Source: Cladochytrium replicatum (Eukaryota > Chytridiomycota > Chytridiomycetes > Cladochytriales > Cladochytriaceae). From it: DNA of 64,000 nucleotides. A program made the translations under genes and the position numbers. The notes beneath the pieces are model-generated. The model was given only the letters and a program-made list of their open reading frames with translations, had not been told where the DNA came from and searched no databases. The stretch is taken from assembly GCA_025526935.1 (NCBI GenBank), contig JAHLKD010000116.1:1-64000 (forward strand). The letters are read 5' to 3'. Of this stretch, positions 9,128 through 23,828 are shown one piece after another; position 1 is the stretch's first letter, and each line of letters opens with the position of its first letter.

Positions 9128-11547
9128 ATGGCGGTCGAGATTCCGTTGAATCTCGCAGTATCCTTACTGGTGTGGCGAGTCTTCGGAACGTTTGCAGCAT
9201 TTGCGGTTGGAAAGGTCGGGTAGTCTCACCCCCTGAAGGGTTCAATACTCACCCTGTTCATTCTTCAACAGATATTGGTTAGCTTTTTGTTTTCTGCTGC
9301 TCCAAAAACAGCCACCGCAGCAGAGTACGATCTTCTCAATAGAATCAGTGGGGGCGACTCGGCCTCTTGGTCCCTCATCAGCTACGCGATTGTGAAACTG
9401 AAAAATGTTGGGCATTCACCTTCGCAACGCGCCCCTCAACAAATGGGCTTTCGATTGGTTTTGATTTGCTTTGCGCTTTTCTCGCCGCTGCTTTGGTCCC
9501 TGCTGTTCGACTTGGGAATTTCGGATTTCTCGACGTGCAAGGGGACTGTTTTCTTAACGCTTTCGCCTTCATTACAGCAGCTTCATTCCGAAGGTTTCTG
9601 TGAGCCACCTCTGAATTGCGATCCTCTCGCTGTAACGGGCGGAAAAGTTGTTCAGTGCCTCAATGTTGTCAACCTCACGTTCGCGAATAGCTGGGTGCTT
9701 GCTTGCAGCGACGACCCGTTTCCCATGTTTGTTCCGGGCCCGACCAACGCAACGGGTCAATTTGCTTCCAGTGGCTCCGCCGAAATCGTACCCTCCGCTG
9801 TGGTCTACAATGGGGTGTACGGAACGTATGGGAATCCCGAAAATATCACTACAAAAGGCAATCGAACCATTCTGGAGATAGCAGCAGGTATTTTGATCGC
9901 AGACATTGAGAGCGGCAAAGTGGGGAAGGGCCTTGCATGGTATCAGAATGGACCGGGAGTTGCAGACACAGTCGTCGGCGTTCCCGTTGACCACCGCAAC
10001 TGGAAAACAAACTCGATTCCCCGCACTGTCTACCGATCCAGTGTCGGATGTGCGTGGACGGGAATCTACTCATCCAGTCTTGGACCATTCACCTTTCTTC
10101 GCCTATTGAAAACCTGGAATGAAACCGCAATGAATTATTCTGGCCCGCCAGAATTCAAAGCGAGCTTGTATAACACAACGGTACGGCTTCGAGAAGACTT
10201 TTTGAAAGCAAAGAACTGGACCCAGGCACCGAACAGTCCACTGTATTATGAAGTCGATAACGAGAGTGACCTGTCTGTTAGCAAAGTGGCGTAAGTGATA
10301 GTGATGGAGGTTCACGATGTGTGATCTCACCTTTCTGACTTCTATTAGGAATGTTGTAGCTCCTCAGATTGTGATAAACAGTTGGGGAATCAGGAACGGA
10401 ACTTCTTCCTTCATCGATGATGCTGCGCTGAAAGCGTGTACTGGTGAAGAAGCCGATGAATTTACGTCGACGAAACTTTGTATCCCGGCCCTACTGCGGA
10501 GAACTGAAATTGGGAGCGCGATTGAGGTCGGTGACGTCCAAATAACCAGGGAATTTCAAGTATGAAGGTGTAGAAAACTGTATGGGTATTCTTTAACCTG
10601 TTCATTAGTACATTTGCTCGTTTAATTTAGCAGTTGGTCGACAGAATGGCATCTTATCTCGAAGCGAAAATGTCACCTATTGGGAGCCAGGGGAATCCAT
10701 TGCCACAAAAGTTGCGTTCCGGAAATTCAACTCTGTCGCCGTGCTTCTCAACACTAGTGATCCAGGGAGCAGACGAAGTTGGGACATAGATTTGATGCAA
10801 AAGTCATTTGAGCTTGCCCTCGTGACAAATGCCAGCGATGTGCATGACTACGCATCCACGCTGAAAGGGGAATATGATACGGATCTACTCTTCCGAACGC
10901 CGACCGCCAAATGGCACGGTTTGATCCAAGCCGATTATTTTTTTTCTACTACCCAGCTCCTTCCTTACTTACCGCCCGGATCTGCGTACCTTGAATACAT
11001 TTTGAGTTCCGCTCTTGGTCGATATACCATCTTTCGTAGCGGGGACTTTGCTGCAGAGTACCAGCAAACATGGTTCAAAGATCAATCCAACGCGACAGAA
11101 GCCCTCGTGAACGTCCTTACGTCGAGCGTTGCTTCCGTCATGGTAAATTCCATCTCGATTGCTCCGTGGCGCGATGACCTGCTAGCTCTTATGGTTGAAG
11201 TCGAGGCTTCCGATGCAACATGCTGGAGGCCGCGTGTGGGACTTGTCGCTCTGGTTATAGTGGCGTCGTTACTCGTCGTGGTGTTAGTTGTCCTTGTGTT
11301 AACTCATTCGAGCGCCAAGGTCAGTCAGAACGACCTTGTGGGGCTGATACCGTACATGGATGCGTTGGCGACAAGGTTCGGTGGAGATAGCGCGAGAGCA
11401 AGATCTTTTTGGGGTTGGTTGGATCAGCACGGGAAGGTTGTTTTGCGTGTTGATGAAGACGGGAAGAACGGGCTTCGGTTGGGAGTAGTGCCCCAGCCAG
11501 TTGGCCAGGTTGCCCCTCCACTGGTAGCAATTCAGAAGTACTCCTGA
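9128..11547 (+). CDS. Membrane glycoprotein of unknown function, divergent paralogue
   Basis: Exons 9128..9214, 9272..10290, 10349..10559 and 10609..11547 join in frame to 751 aa. The first intron uses a weak GTCGGG donor; the others are GTAAGT and GTATGA. The N-terminus (MAVEIPLNLAVSLLVWRVFG) and residues about 75-90 are hydrophobic. A large ectodomain with many N-x-S/T sequons follows. The C-terminal TM segment (VGLVALVIVASLLVVVLVVL) precedes a cytoplasmic tail of about 85 residues. The exon 3/4 junction recreates 'EFQYICSFNLAV', which parallels 'YFQYVPLFDMNL' in the minus-strand partner and supports the splice choice. The function is unknown; the shared fold with its neighbour indicates a local duplication by inversion. 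Confidence 0.8.
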
Positions 11548-13750
<2,203 letters not shown>

Positions 13751-13959
13751 CTCGACACCTTGCTTTCTTCAGTTACGTGTGCTCAATCTCACGTGGTTTG
13801 ATCAGAATAGAATACATTCAGAAAGTCTCGAAAGCATAAAAAGAAGGATGGAAGTCTAAATGGCTGGCCACACATGTCAAAGGGTTTTAGAACGCATACA
13901 TGTCGTGCAAGAGGTCGGCAATCGCAAAGGACGTTAAAAAACAAAACATGAAATTCCGC

Positions 13960-14687
13960 TCAGTAAACCCGGTGTTTTCCAGTCGACTTTCCTGCAACAA
14001 CTTCGACTTTGGCAGGATCGACCTTTTTCAAAGCCGGTGCAGCACTCGCTTCGACGGCAGGAGCGGTTGCTCTGATAAAGTCAGAGAACGAAACACTTCC
14101 GCTTCCACCTGGAGGTGTGACCATTCTTCTCTGGAACAATTTCTTCTTTCTAATTGACTCTAGGGCAACTCCACCATCATCGCCAAGAACAACGCTTGAT
14201 TCGTCTTTGTTCGGGGTTGAAGGGCGACGGACAAGGGGCGATTCGTTACCCCTAAAGGACACGGAGGATCTCAAGGCGGGTGGAGTCACCAACGAGCTTT
14301 GGAAGCTCACATGGCGAAGCGGCTCGATGACTGACGTGTTGAAAATATCGGATGAGGTAGTGCGAGCAACGCGAGGAGGGCTAGGAGCGAGCTGTCCTTG
14401 TCATCAGTCCCAAACAAAAAATGAGACTGAAACCTGTCAGTGGTAGGGTTGAGACAATGTGTCGGACGACGAGGCTCTTCACACTGGGGAACGATCGAAG
14501 AAGAGGTTGCAGCCAAAGGACTGCAAGAAGCAGCAGTGGCTGGGATTGTACGATCAGGAGTTGGAGAGCGTTCGGGGGTCGCATCAAACCCTCCGTCCGA
14601 TGACACAGTCCTGGGGCAACAACCAACACCCACAGGCTCGTTAAGGACGTCCCCCTTCAACATGGAAGCAACATTCGACCCAGACAT
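13960..14687 (-). CDS. Hypothetical Ser/Thr-Pro-rich protein, 224 aa
   Basis: Two exons, 14687..14434 and 14380..13960, join in phase across a 53-nt intron. The junction turns '..NPTTD' into '..SPPRVARTTSSDIF', and the merged frame then runs without a stop to 'GKSTGKHRVY'. The protein is rich in Ser, Thr and Pro, with basic 'SIRKKKLFQRR' and a recurring 'VTPP' (SSLVTPPALR; RMVTPPGGSG) that resembles proline-directed kinase target context. No signal peptide or TM segment is seen, and I recognise no family. It is likely a disordered, possibly nuclear protein (inference). Confidence 0.5.
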
Positions 14688-14814
14688 GTGGGTTTAACGG
14701 CGGGAGGTGACACCATTGCTGAAAAAAGGTGCGCCAGCAGGACGAGAGAAGTGGGTCGGGCCAACGGGTGATCGAGCACGGGCAGGACCAGAAGAGTAGG
14801 CGTGCCTACATTCT

Positions 14815-15594
14815 TCAGGGAATGTCCTTTTCTGCACCTACTTGAATGTACTGAACAGCAACCTCCGCACTATAAAGAGAGGTGGAAGATGAGCAGCCTC
14901 TCCAGTGACCTTGGAACAAAGCGCGGAACCACTGTCCGCTCCTCCTTCATCTGCTCTGTCTTGCACCGGTAGCTCACAAGCACCAGACGATCACTCTTGG
15001 GATAAAGAGAGCGAGGGACTGCACAAGAATTGACCGCATTCTGAGCAACTAGGTCGGTGAGACGAGGCGGGGTCCACATCCAAGCAGAACCGCTGCTGCA
15101 ATCTTCTTGTTCCATTCCAGCAGCTGTCCATGCTGCTGCCAGAGATCATGGTGATCCGTCAGTGGCCCAATATTTCTAACCCAGGATGCCAGTATGCCTC
15201 CCAAAGCTGGCTGCAGGTGCATATTGGAGAGAGTTGTGTGTTGCGCCCACTCATAATCTGACGATGTCTCACATGTAACATCTGGAGCATTTTCTATGAG
15301 CCACGATAGAGTCTCTTGATCTGGCTAGAGAGGACAAGCAATCTTCTTCATGAGTAGATTGAGGTCCCTGATTAAGGTACTGTAAGCATGCCCTATGGTG
15401 GTCATATTGAAGTATGTATCCTTCGACAGCAGGTACGCACATGCCTGGGAGTCAAACTGCATGCGATTGGTGGCAATTATCTGGGTGGCAACCTTTTTGA
15501 TCCAAGCTAACGTTACCCTGATCCTCCCTGACATTGTGTGCTTATTGAAGCGAGAGGTAAAGTGTCCAATCTGCATTAAACGTTCTGGCTCCAA
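14815..15594 (-). pseudogene. Second copy of part of the telomere-linked helicase
   Basis: This stretch aligns at high identity with 2523-3313 of the subtelomeric helicase, in the same orientation. It covers the 'GRIRVTLAWIKKVA...FDSQACAYLL' and 'APPRLTDLVAQNAVNS' regions. Near 15385 it has one extra A compared with about 3110, so that here 'TTIGHAYSTLIRDLNLL' reads through while the telomeric copy is shifted. It lacks the Walker A part and has its own breaks, so it is a relic. Its right end jumps directly to sequence matching 5369-5468, which means about 2.05 kb of the gene (3.31-5.37 kb equivalent) is missing. Confidence 0.85.
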
Positions 15595-15600
15595 TATTTA

Positions 15601-15702
15601 CGTGTAGTGAGAAGCTCACCAGGGGCAGATTTACGAGTGGTTGCAGTGATATCTGGTTGAACAAATTCATCACAGTCCATTGCAGAAACATCACTGCTGC
15701 TG
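15601..15702. repeat. Direct repeat of 5369-5468 (helicase 5' flank)
   Basis: About 102 bp share long identical blocks such as GTGAGAAGCTCACCAGGGGC and CCATTGCAGAAACATCACTG with the first module. It abuts the truncated helicase fragment, marking an internal deletion junction. Confidence 0.85.
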
Positions 15703-17084
15703 ATGCAGGGCGATATCTACCGACGCATAGCCAAAGGTGTCATCTTGTGACTGAGACAATTGCTTATCAACCCAGTCGGTTTGATACACAAATTTCCACC
15801 CTCCTAAAGGACATCTGTGAGCAAGATAAAAGCTCCAAACTTCCACTGTTAGACCAAGATGTGCTAGCCAAATTTGACAAATTTGTGCTTCAGCCTCTAC
15901 AATACCATTATGTGCTAAATGGTACCAGTGGGAAGATTGTGATCTTTGGATGCACTTAATGAATGTGGAGAAGCTGGTACAAAAATAGGAAGAAATTGCT
16001 TTGAGTACTTGCAAGCTCTGCAAATAGGACTCTAAAGAATGTAAAGCATCTTGTCGCTGGAAGGCCAGAACCTGATGTCTACTTCATTCTCCTTTTTTTC
16101 ACTGTGGCATCCAAAAATAGCAAAGCCTGATTGTCTGCAGCAATCTAGTCTGAAATTGACTGCCACGCTACGTCTGGATTTAACACCAAGTCTTGCTGCT
16201 TCTCCAGCAAGCCAAAATTCAATGTCTGCTCCTATATGGGAAGAGGGCCAACCTTCAAAGCAAAGACTCTGACTTGGAGTTGGAGAGGATCTCTTTACCG
16301 CAGTTTATTGGAGACAATGGCAGATTCTTGCGAGAGATCTGAACTGTTTCTGGATGGGGAATCACTGAAGACGAGCTGTACAAGAGGAAGGGGTGGTTTT
16401 CAAAGGTGTGGCAACTGCAGAGGAGAGCTCTCTCTTCCAAACCAAGCTTTAATTTCTTGTGGTCCGAGCGTAGTGCAAGCACTCCAAAGGTGAGACAAGT
16501 AAAGGCCACCCTCGTTGGATGGTCTTAGTGAGGTTCGGCGGGTCCGGGTCAGGTCCGAGTTAGAGCGTCAACCCGAAAAAAACCTGAATGTCGGGTCATG
16601 TATGTCCGGGGACCCGCCAGGTCCCTGCGGGTAGCAGCACCAAACCCATACCCACAGTTATCGAAACTTGTACCCGACCCTGAGTTTGTCTGTTTTGCAT
16701 TTTAACTTGAACAAAAAGAAGGTAAAACAAAATCTCGATTGTGTCTTCTTGGAAGTGTCCGCGTGGACAGAAAGTGCAGCTCACGAGGTCAGTTGTGGAT
16801 AGAAAAGTTTGTTACAAAACCTCGATTGTCATCTGGGAAAGTGTCCACGTGGACAGAAAATACAAATGGCTTTCTTCTATCTTTTCTTATGAGATCAGGT
16901 TTTACACGGGCCTAAAGCTCAACCCGATAGACCCACCCAGATCTGACCCAAAAAGCTTTCCTGAAAACCCGCCTCTCGGATTGGGTACATTTTGTCAATG
17001 GACCCGAACCCTCACACAGATAAAGGCGGGAACACATGGAGTCCTAACAGTCATTCCGATCCAGAATAGTAATAACATTTGCAT
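15703..17084. other. No confident gene
   Basis: This sequence fills the second module between the deletion junction and the inverted repeat. Short open frames exist, but none has recognisable motifs. A GC-rich stretch near 16530-16660 and again near 16900-17010 is low in complexity, with repeated GGGTC/GACCC-type words. It may be decayed transposon sequence. Confidence 0.4.
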
Positions 17085-17365
17085 CGTCCCGCGCGAATTT
17101 ATTAACCACGGATGGACCGTCTGACCCAAATTTATTACCCACAGACAGACTGTCCAACGAGTTTTTATTACGAGCGGATGACCTGACCACAGGGTCTTCT
17201 TCTATTGATAGTGGATCCCAACTCCCTCTCCGTGTCCATACCACAGCTTCCACCACTGCTTTTAGTGCAACTTCCACTGTCATCATAGCTAGTCAACAAG
17301 TTGAAGTATGTTCTCACACGGTACTGTATACACTAGGTGCTCATATTCCTACTGTTAGATGCAAT
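17085..17365. repeat. Inverted copy of the 5.48-6.1 kb module (minisatellite remnant plus flank)
   Basis: Bases 17172-17365 are the reverse complement of about 5680-5478; shared words include CCACAGGGTCTTC, AGTGCAACTTCCACT and TCTCACACGGTAC. Bases 17085-17170 contain two to three decayed 33-bp units in the opposite orientation (AATTTATTAACCACGGATGG, AATTTATTACCCACAGACAG). The second module is therefore rearranged: its helicase part is direct and its satellite part is inverted. Confidence 0.8.
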
Positions 17366-17639
17366 CCATCCAAACAAACATTAAGTCGGCTAGCAACAAG
17401 GTGTCGTATATATGTTTCTCCTTGTCCTTACTATCCCACATGTCAATTAAAGTTAGCGATCGCAATTATTTTTGAATTTGGTAAGCTTACTGGTACGAAA
17501 GCATGACATCAAAGCGTTCACCAGTCGGAAACTGGGTGATCGCAGGTTGGGCCAACTTTTCCTATCCGACGTTTGGAGAGGCACGATTTGTTTTTGGAGG
17601 CGTTAAAGGATTCGCAAGGGTAGTAACCGATCTGACAAT

Positions 17640-17950
17640 CTCAACGTGGGAGCCTTCCAACGAGACCAAAGCAAGCGACTTTCCACCAGCTTAACAACAT
17701 GCTCATCGCTCTCAAGATTCTCGTGATTGTCACCAAATAAAATGAAAAGCGAAAATTTGGCGTCACCGAACTCACGCTCTTTCGTGGAAAATAAGCATTA
17801 GTTTGAATTTCTTCGAACTGCCCCTGAATTCTTACCTCCTTCCGCAAATAAGCAATTGACTTGTCCTCGTAGATTGTCATGATAACCTCGTTACACCTGG
17901 ACACGGATTCTTCTGCTGATGTCATTACCAGAGCACAGGCTCAACCCTTC
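17640..17950 (-). CDS. Possible small hypothetical gene
   Basis: A frame reading 'MTIYEDKSIAYLRKE' ends at a GTAAGA donor near 17837. Using the acceptor AAAGAG near 17785, the frame continues as 'REFGDAKFSLFILFGDNHEN' and on for about 40 residues. The composition looks protein-like, but start and end are unclear and no family is recognised. It could equally be a decayed exon set. It lies 3' of the ABC transporter gene on the same strand. Confidence 0.25.
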
Positions 17951-18146
17951 GGTAGACAACATGGCACTAAGCAGCGAACTGTGCTCCAGCTGACTGGCGT
18001 GAAATTTGCTTTTTATGTTGAAGACAAAAGGCATCCACCAGAATAATATAGGATTGAAAAAAGATATAGAAGCCATCGTAAACCAAAAACAAGAAAGGCA
18101 GGGGTTGGTGTGGGCAAATCAAAAAGGAAAAGTTGCACAAGTTAAG

Positions 18147-21100
18147 TTAAACAACAACTGGTTGAGAACTATTACCACTCTGAACCCGCACTCCATCGGA
18201 ACCTTCCACCACTGCAGCCATGCGCTGCTGTACAACCATACTGTAATATACACCTCTCTTTGCCAAAAGTGTTGTATGGGTGCCTTCCTCCACAACTTTC
18301 CCTTCCCCAAGAACGTATATGCGATCATAGTCCTCGATGGTTGAAAGTCGGTGAGCAATTGCAAGGGTTGTTCTTCCTTCAGACGCTCTCTGCAATGCAG
18401 CTTGGACTTGCCGTTCAGATGCACTATCCAGCGCAGATGTTGCCTCTATTTCAGCAAGATGAAGAAGTTCAGTAATGGTTAGCAGGCCATGAAGTAGTAC
18501 TACCGTCAAGTATCAACATCCTGGGTTTTCTAACAATTGCCCGAGCAATCGCGATTCGCTGCTTTTGACCTCCACTAAGACGACCGCCCATCTCCCCGAC
18601 CATGGTTGCATATCCAGAGGGTAATGTTTCAATAAAGTCGTGGATGTTCGCCAATCGAGCGGCATTTTGGACATCTTCAAATGAAACTTCGTCGCCACAG
18701 CCGTATGCAATGTTGTCTTCAATTGTTCGGTTGAACAAAATCGGTTCTTGGCCAACGACACCAAGTTGAGATCGCATAGAGAAAACATCCCAGTCATGGG
18801 AGTCTGTTCCCCGGAATATCACAGCACCAGAGACGGGGTCGTATAGCCTCTGCACAAGTGCTGCAATTGTAGACTTATGAAATGTCAGAGAGTGAAAGAG
18901 GACAATCCGCTTGGTTCTACTTACTTTGCCACTTCCTGAACCACCCACAAGAGCTACCTTCTCACCGTCTCTTATAACAATATCTACACCCTTTAAAACC
19001 TGAACGTCTGGTCGACTTGGGAATGCAAAGTCGACGCGCTGCAACTGAACCACGACTGCCCTTTCTTGACGATCAACATGGCTGCCAGCCGGGATTGAAG
19101 GTGGCATCGTCTGTTGAACTTGTCCATCGTCTCCAATAATCCTCACCTCGATTTCTACATCTTCCCGTCGTTTCCCTTCGTCAAATCCGTCGTCCTCAAT
19201 GTCAATTGTCGCGCGCCTGTCGATAAGTTCGAAAAGCGCGTTTGCAGAAACTTTCCCTTCCGTGAGATTTCTAGCGGCCGCAGCCAGCGCTCCGGCGGCA
19301 ACAGAAGTCAAAATAACGTTTAAAATGACTGTAGAAATCTGCTTGAATCTCATGATCTCGTTGATGATAAGGTAATAGCAGAACAAGAAAGCTCCGATGT
19401 ATACAACAATCATCAGCGCTAATGGAAAAATAATCTTTAAGTTCTGCTCATGATCCAAAGTAAAAATTGTCTCACATTGAAATGCACCGGTACCAAGAGC
19501 CCGGACGCCAGCACGTTTCTTGCCAATCTGATGCGGAAGTGTCAAGCTCTCTGGTGACATAAAGAATCGATAAATACATCATAGCTCAGCATTAATATAA
19601 ACCCGCACCTGAGTATTTCTGAATGAACGTTTGCTCCTGAGCAAGAATCACGACTGTCTTGATATTTGTCAACACCAACGAAGCCAGCTGTCCGGACTCT
19701 TCATATGCTTTTTTTGCGCTCTCCGTAAATCTTGCAATAGCGCGTGTGTCAGCAAAGAAATCAAAAACTATATTGTCAATGAACTCACCCTTCCAAGCTC
19801 TTCCGCTCGATTAGCGTTGCGATGAAAAGCAACGGCGCCATCCCAAGCATCATGAGGGTCAACTGCCAACCATAGACAAAGGCGATTGTCATGCCAACAA
19901 CACTGGTCACCATCACGGTTAGCATCTGGCCCAAAAGCTGTCCAGCGACACGCTTCACGGCATCTGCGTCTGCTGCAAGTCTTGATGCTAATTCTCCGGC
20001 CGCGTGACGTGGTTCGTCAAAGAAGTACATGTCTTGCCGCACAACACGTCCAAACGCGGCAGCTCGAAGTCGCTCAGTTAAACGAGCACCGTAAATACCG
20101 AAGCCGTACATTTGGAGAGATTTTGCAAAGAAAGCAAGGGCAGAGAGTGGCAAGAAAAGTAGGGAGAGCAGAATGATAGATTGGTATCCTCCGTTCGCGT
20201 CAATATTTGAGTAGCTGCCGATGTTGAAAGCCATTAACGTTGCTTCAAGAGGGACAAGCTGTTGTTGACACAAACAGGATCAGCATGGACGAAAGAAATC
20301 AAAATGGCAATATATACCAATCCATCGGAGAAAGATCCCGCCAACCCGATTACGACAAACTTCCAGTCGAGTTTGGACACTTCCCAGAGCCGCTGCAATG
20401 GAAAGGGCCTTGAACCTAGCCGCTTCGCTTCAGCTTTCCTGATCGCCGCAACCCGCCGTGCTTCTGCGCGCTCTTTCCGCGTCTCTTCGTCCAGCTCTTC
20501 TTCATCGGATTCATCCTCCTCTTCGGTTGGCTCTGACATTGTTGAAGGATCTTTCTTCTCATCAAATTGGACGTTCCTCTTTTTCCAAAAGGCTAAACCA
20601 ACGGAACGCTTCTCTACACCGGCTGCACGCTCATCTTCGCGCATAGCATCTTCACCATAAACAAACCCTTCTTCACGAACGCGAGAATCTTCCCCAACAT
20701 GTTCAGAAACTATTTCAGGAAAATCAGGGTCCTTCTCCTTCGCATCAATCGTTTGTTGTGCTTTCGATTCGTCATCGCCTTCTTCTTCTGTTCCGTTATC
20801 GTCATGTTTTCCACCCGTTTGTGCCTCTACCATCGCCGCGTACGCCCCACCAGCCTGCATCAACTCGTCATGGGTTCCCTTTTCAATCACTCGGCCTGCT
20901 TCCATGACGAAGATCACATCCGCGTTTTGAATGGTTGAGAGCCGGTGTGCAATTACTAATGTAGTCTGAAGCTTCGATAAAGTGTCCAGAGCTCCTTGTA
21001 CCACCCGTTCAGAGCGAGTGTCCAAAGCACTTCAGTACCAATGATTAGTGTGAAGGTTTATATATTTAAGTGTCCATACCTGGTAGCTTCGTCAAGCATC

Positions 21101-23639
21101 AATATTCTTGGCCTTCGAATAATGGCTCTAGCAATAGCAACTCTTTGCTTTTGACCCCTATGAGACAATTTCAATACAATTGTCCTTATGCTTCTCGTCT
21201 CACTTACCCGCTCAAAGCTGTTCCCTTTGCTATGTACGTGTCTAAACCTTCTGGGAAAGTCCGAGCAAACTCCATGGCATTTGCTGCTTTGCAAGCCCAC
21301 TCGATATCTTCGCGAGATGTATCTCCAACCTTCCCGTCTGCATCGGACTCGTTCGCAGCACCATAAGCTACGTTCTCTGCGATTGAGCCATCGAACAATA
21401 CTGGCTCCTGCGAGACAAGCGACATATTGCGACGCAGCCACCTCAAATTCAAATCCTTTACATTGACGCCGTCGAGCAGTACTTCACCATCTGCAGTAGT
21501 AGTTGACGAGAAGATTAACATCAACAAGTGTATGAACGCTCAAGGAACGAACCCATTGTATCGTATAAACGCAATACGAGCTGGCAAATTGTACTCTTTC
21601 CGCTTCCGCTTGTTCCAACGACGGCAGCAGTCTGTCCAGGTTCGACTCGCAAGTTCAGCCCATTCAGAATCTTAACATCGGGACGACTTGGGTAAGAAAA
21701 TGTGACATTGCGCAGCTCAATCCCCCCTTTGAACTCCGGTAGCTTTTGACCTTCCGAGGCAAAAGTGTCCAGCTTCGGGGAGCGAGATATGATGCTGTAA
21801 ATTTTGGAGTGTGCACCGCTCGACTCTGATAAAGACTGAACATATCCAAGAATGTTTCCCAGATACATGACACCTATGAACAGAATGAGCAACAGAAAAG
21901 TTGAGCACAACTAGTACGAACCACTTGATAATTGCAAGAATGTGCTGACCGCATCACCAGCTCGTAGCGAGCCTTGAATAACAAGCAAGCCTCCAACATA
22001 AAAGACAGGCGTCCGCACCGCATAGAAAAAGAATGTGACGATCCCCACACCCCATGAATTGGTTGTGACGATCCTGACTGCCACTCGATATGCGTCTACC
22101 AGCAGATCACTATATCGGCGGTCTTCCTCATCTTGCCCGTTGTTTGACATGACTGTCGTGATTGACCGGAACGCCGCAATAGCAAGGCCACCCGCTTGTG
22201 AATACGCCTGTTGAACTGTGAATGATAGGTCAATTTGTCAATTAGAAGATCAATCCAATGTGTATTCCAACATACTTTTTTCCGAATTTACGCCAACTTG
22301 ATGCCACATCCGGTTCAGTGCAATCGCTGTGGAGTAGAAAGACACACGGTGAGATACCGCTCCAAATACCTCCAAAGAAGTGCACACCTGGAATTGGGAA
22401 ACATCCAAGCAAGACAAGGCAAAGTTGCCAGCTGCTCCAGAAAGCAAAAATAACACCAAGAAGGAAACTTGTAAAATATTGAACCGTATATCCAACTTTC
22501 TCCGCCATGCCATCGTAAAGAATATTCATATCGTTCGAGATTCGAGTGGCCATCTCTCCCGGCGGATTCTGATCAAACCACGCAATCTCTTGCCGGACGA
22601 GGCTGGAAAAGTATTCTTCCCGAATACGCTACACAAACAATTAATGACTAGGTTATAAGTTTATAAATCGAGGAAGAATTACCTTAGTTTGCCGTTCCGC
22701 CGCCATCATCCAGCAGTACGTTTGTAAGTATCCTGCCAGCATGCTTCCAACTGCCATTCCAACAAGTGCATAGACGTAAACGACGAGGTCCATCAGCAGA
22801 TTTCCCTTGTAATTTGGAGCGGTTCTTTCGTATTCTTGGACAAGGTTGACAATATATCCGATGATCAGGTTCAAAATGGCAGGGATAGCACCTTGGGAAA
22901 TGCATGTTAGAATAGCTCTCGGACAAATATAAATGGTCCCGAATGAAGGTTGCACACACAAATCTGTGACCTTACCGTTGATGACGCCTCCGACGGTTCC
23001 AAGGATCATGAGTGTCATTGTCATTCTATCGGCGTCTTTCCAGATCAACCAATATTTCCCCACTGCGCTTTCCTTTTTGGGTGTTCCGACAACATCTTTC
23101 TCCTTCTCAGAAGATCCCTCGGAGCTCTGTTTCTCGAGATCCTCATTATTCCCCACGACGGTTGTAGCGCGACTACTTGGACGGAAGCGATTCAACATTC
23201 TACGGAAAATATTATAGGAAGGACTTTGTTGTGATGGGTCTGGAGAGAGAGGGGAGGTGGGAGAGGTAGCTGTAGCCGGGGCAGCCGTAGCCGGTGGGGC
23301 ATGTGTATGCCTGAAGTCTGCTTGCGAACGCCGAGTTCCGAGTGCCGAAAAATCAAGCTCCCGGAGCGACTTCTTCTTATGAAGGGATGAGGCCGAGTTC
23401 AACGGCGAAGGAGAACGTGGTAGTGGTGAAGAACGAGCTGGAGTGGAAGAAGATGCAGCTGGACGTTCTGCCGGATCAACACGCAAGCGTAGCGACATAT
23501 CTGAGTCAGGAGACAGGAGTTGCTTTTGCGACGAACTCGGAGCGTTTGAAGCGTCAGGGTCCAATAGCTGCTGGTGCACAGCGGTAGGCACCGAATCCGC
23601 CGATTCGCGATCCGAGTCGTTGTTCGGCAGGGCGGCCAT
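18147..23639 (-). CDS. Full-size ABCB/MDR-type ABC transporter (TMD-NBD-TMD-NBD)
   Basis: A multi-exon gene starts at 23639 ([13 protein letters not shown]) with about 190 disordered residues. TMD1 follows (for example '[19 protein letters not shown]', '[20 protein letters not shown]'). NBD1 has Walker A '[14 protein letters not shown]' (about 21610) and an ABC signature rebuilt across an intron as [16 protein letters not shown] with LMLDEAT (about 21120). An acidic/basic linker ([19 protein letters not shown], about 20500) precedes TMD2. NBD2 has 'LVGGSGSGK' at an exon end, signature [14 protein letters not shown], and LILD|EATSALD split by an intron near 18450-18510. The final H-loop is '[14 protein letters not shown]'. 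Roughly a dozen introns, mostly 45-90 nt, fit these breaks. The family exports lipophilic compounds or peptides using ATP; substrate and membrane are not deducible. All key motifs look intact. Confidence 0.88.
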
Positions 23640-23828
23640 CAGCGATTCCCGTCAAGTCGTTCGTCGAAGTCAAAATTCAAATTCAAATTCACCCGTCGTG
23701 TGGCTGTGGGATGGCTCGGAGGGTTCGGAGCAAGGAATCCCACGCTGGAACACTGTGGGAATACTGTGTGTTGTTTGCCTGCTTTGTTCGACCGAACATG
23801 TTTCGCTACTTATTTAAGGTCTATTTAT

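Noticed and set aside
22684-23817. Plus-strand frames over the ABC transporter 5' end
   Set aside because: Antisense to the Ser/Pro-rich N-terminal exon of the transporter; composition driven.
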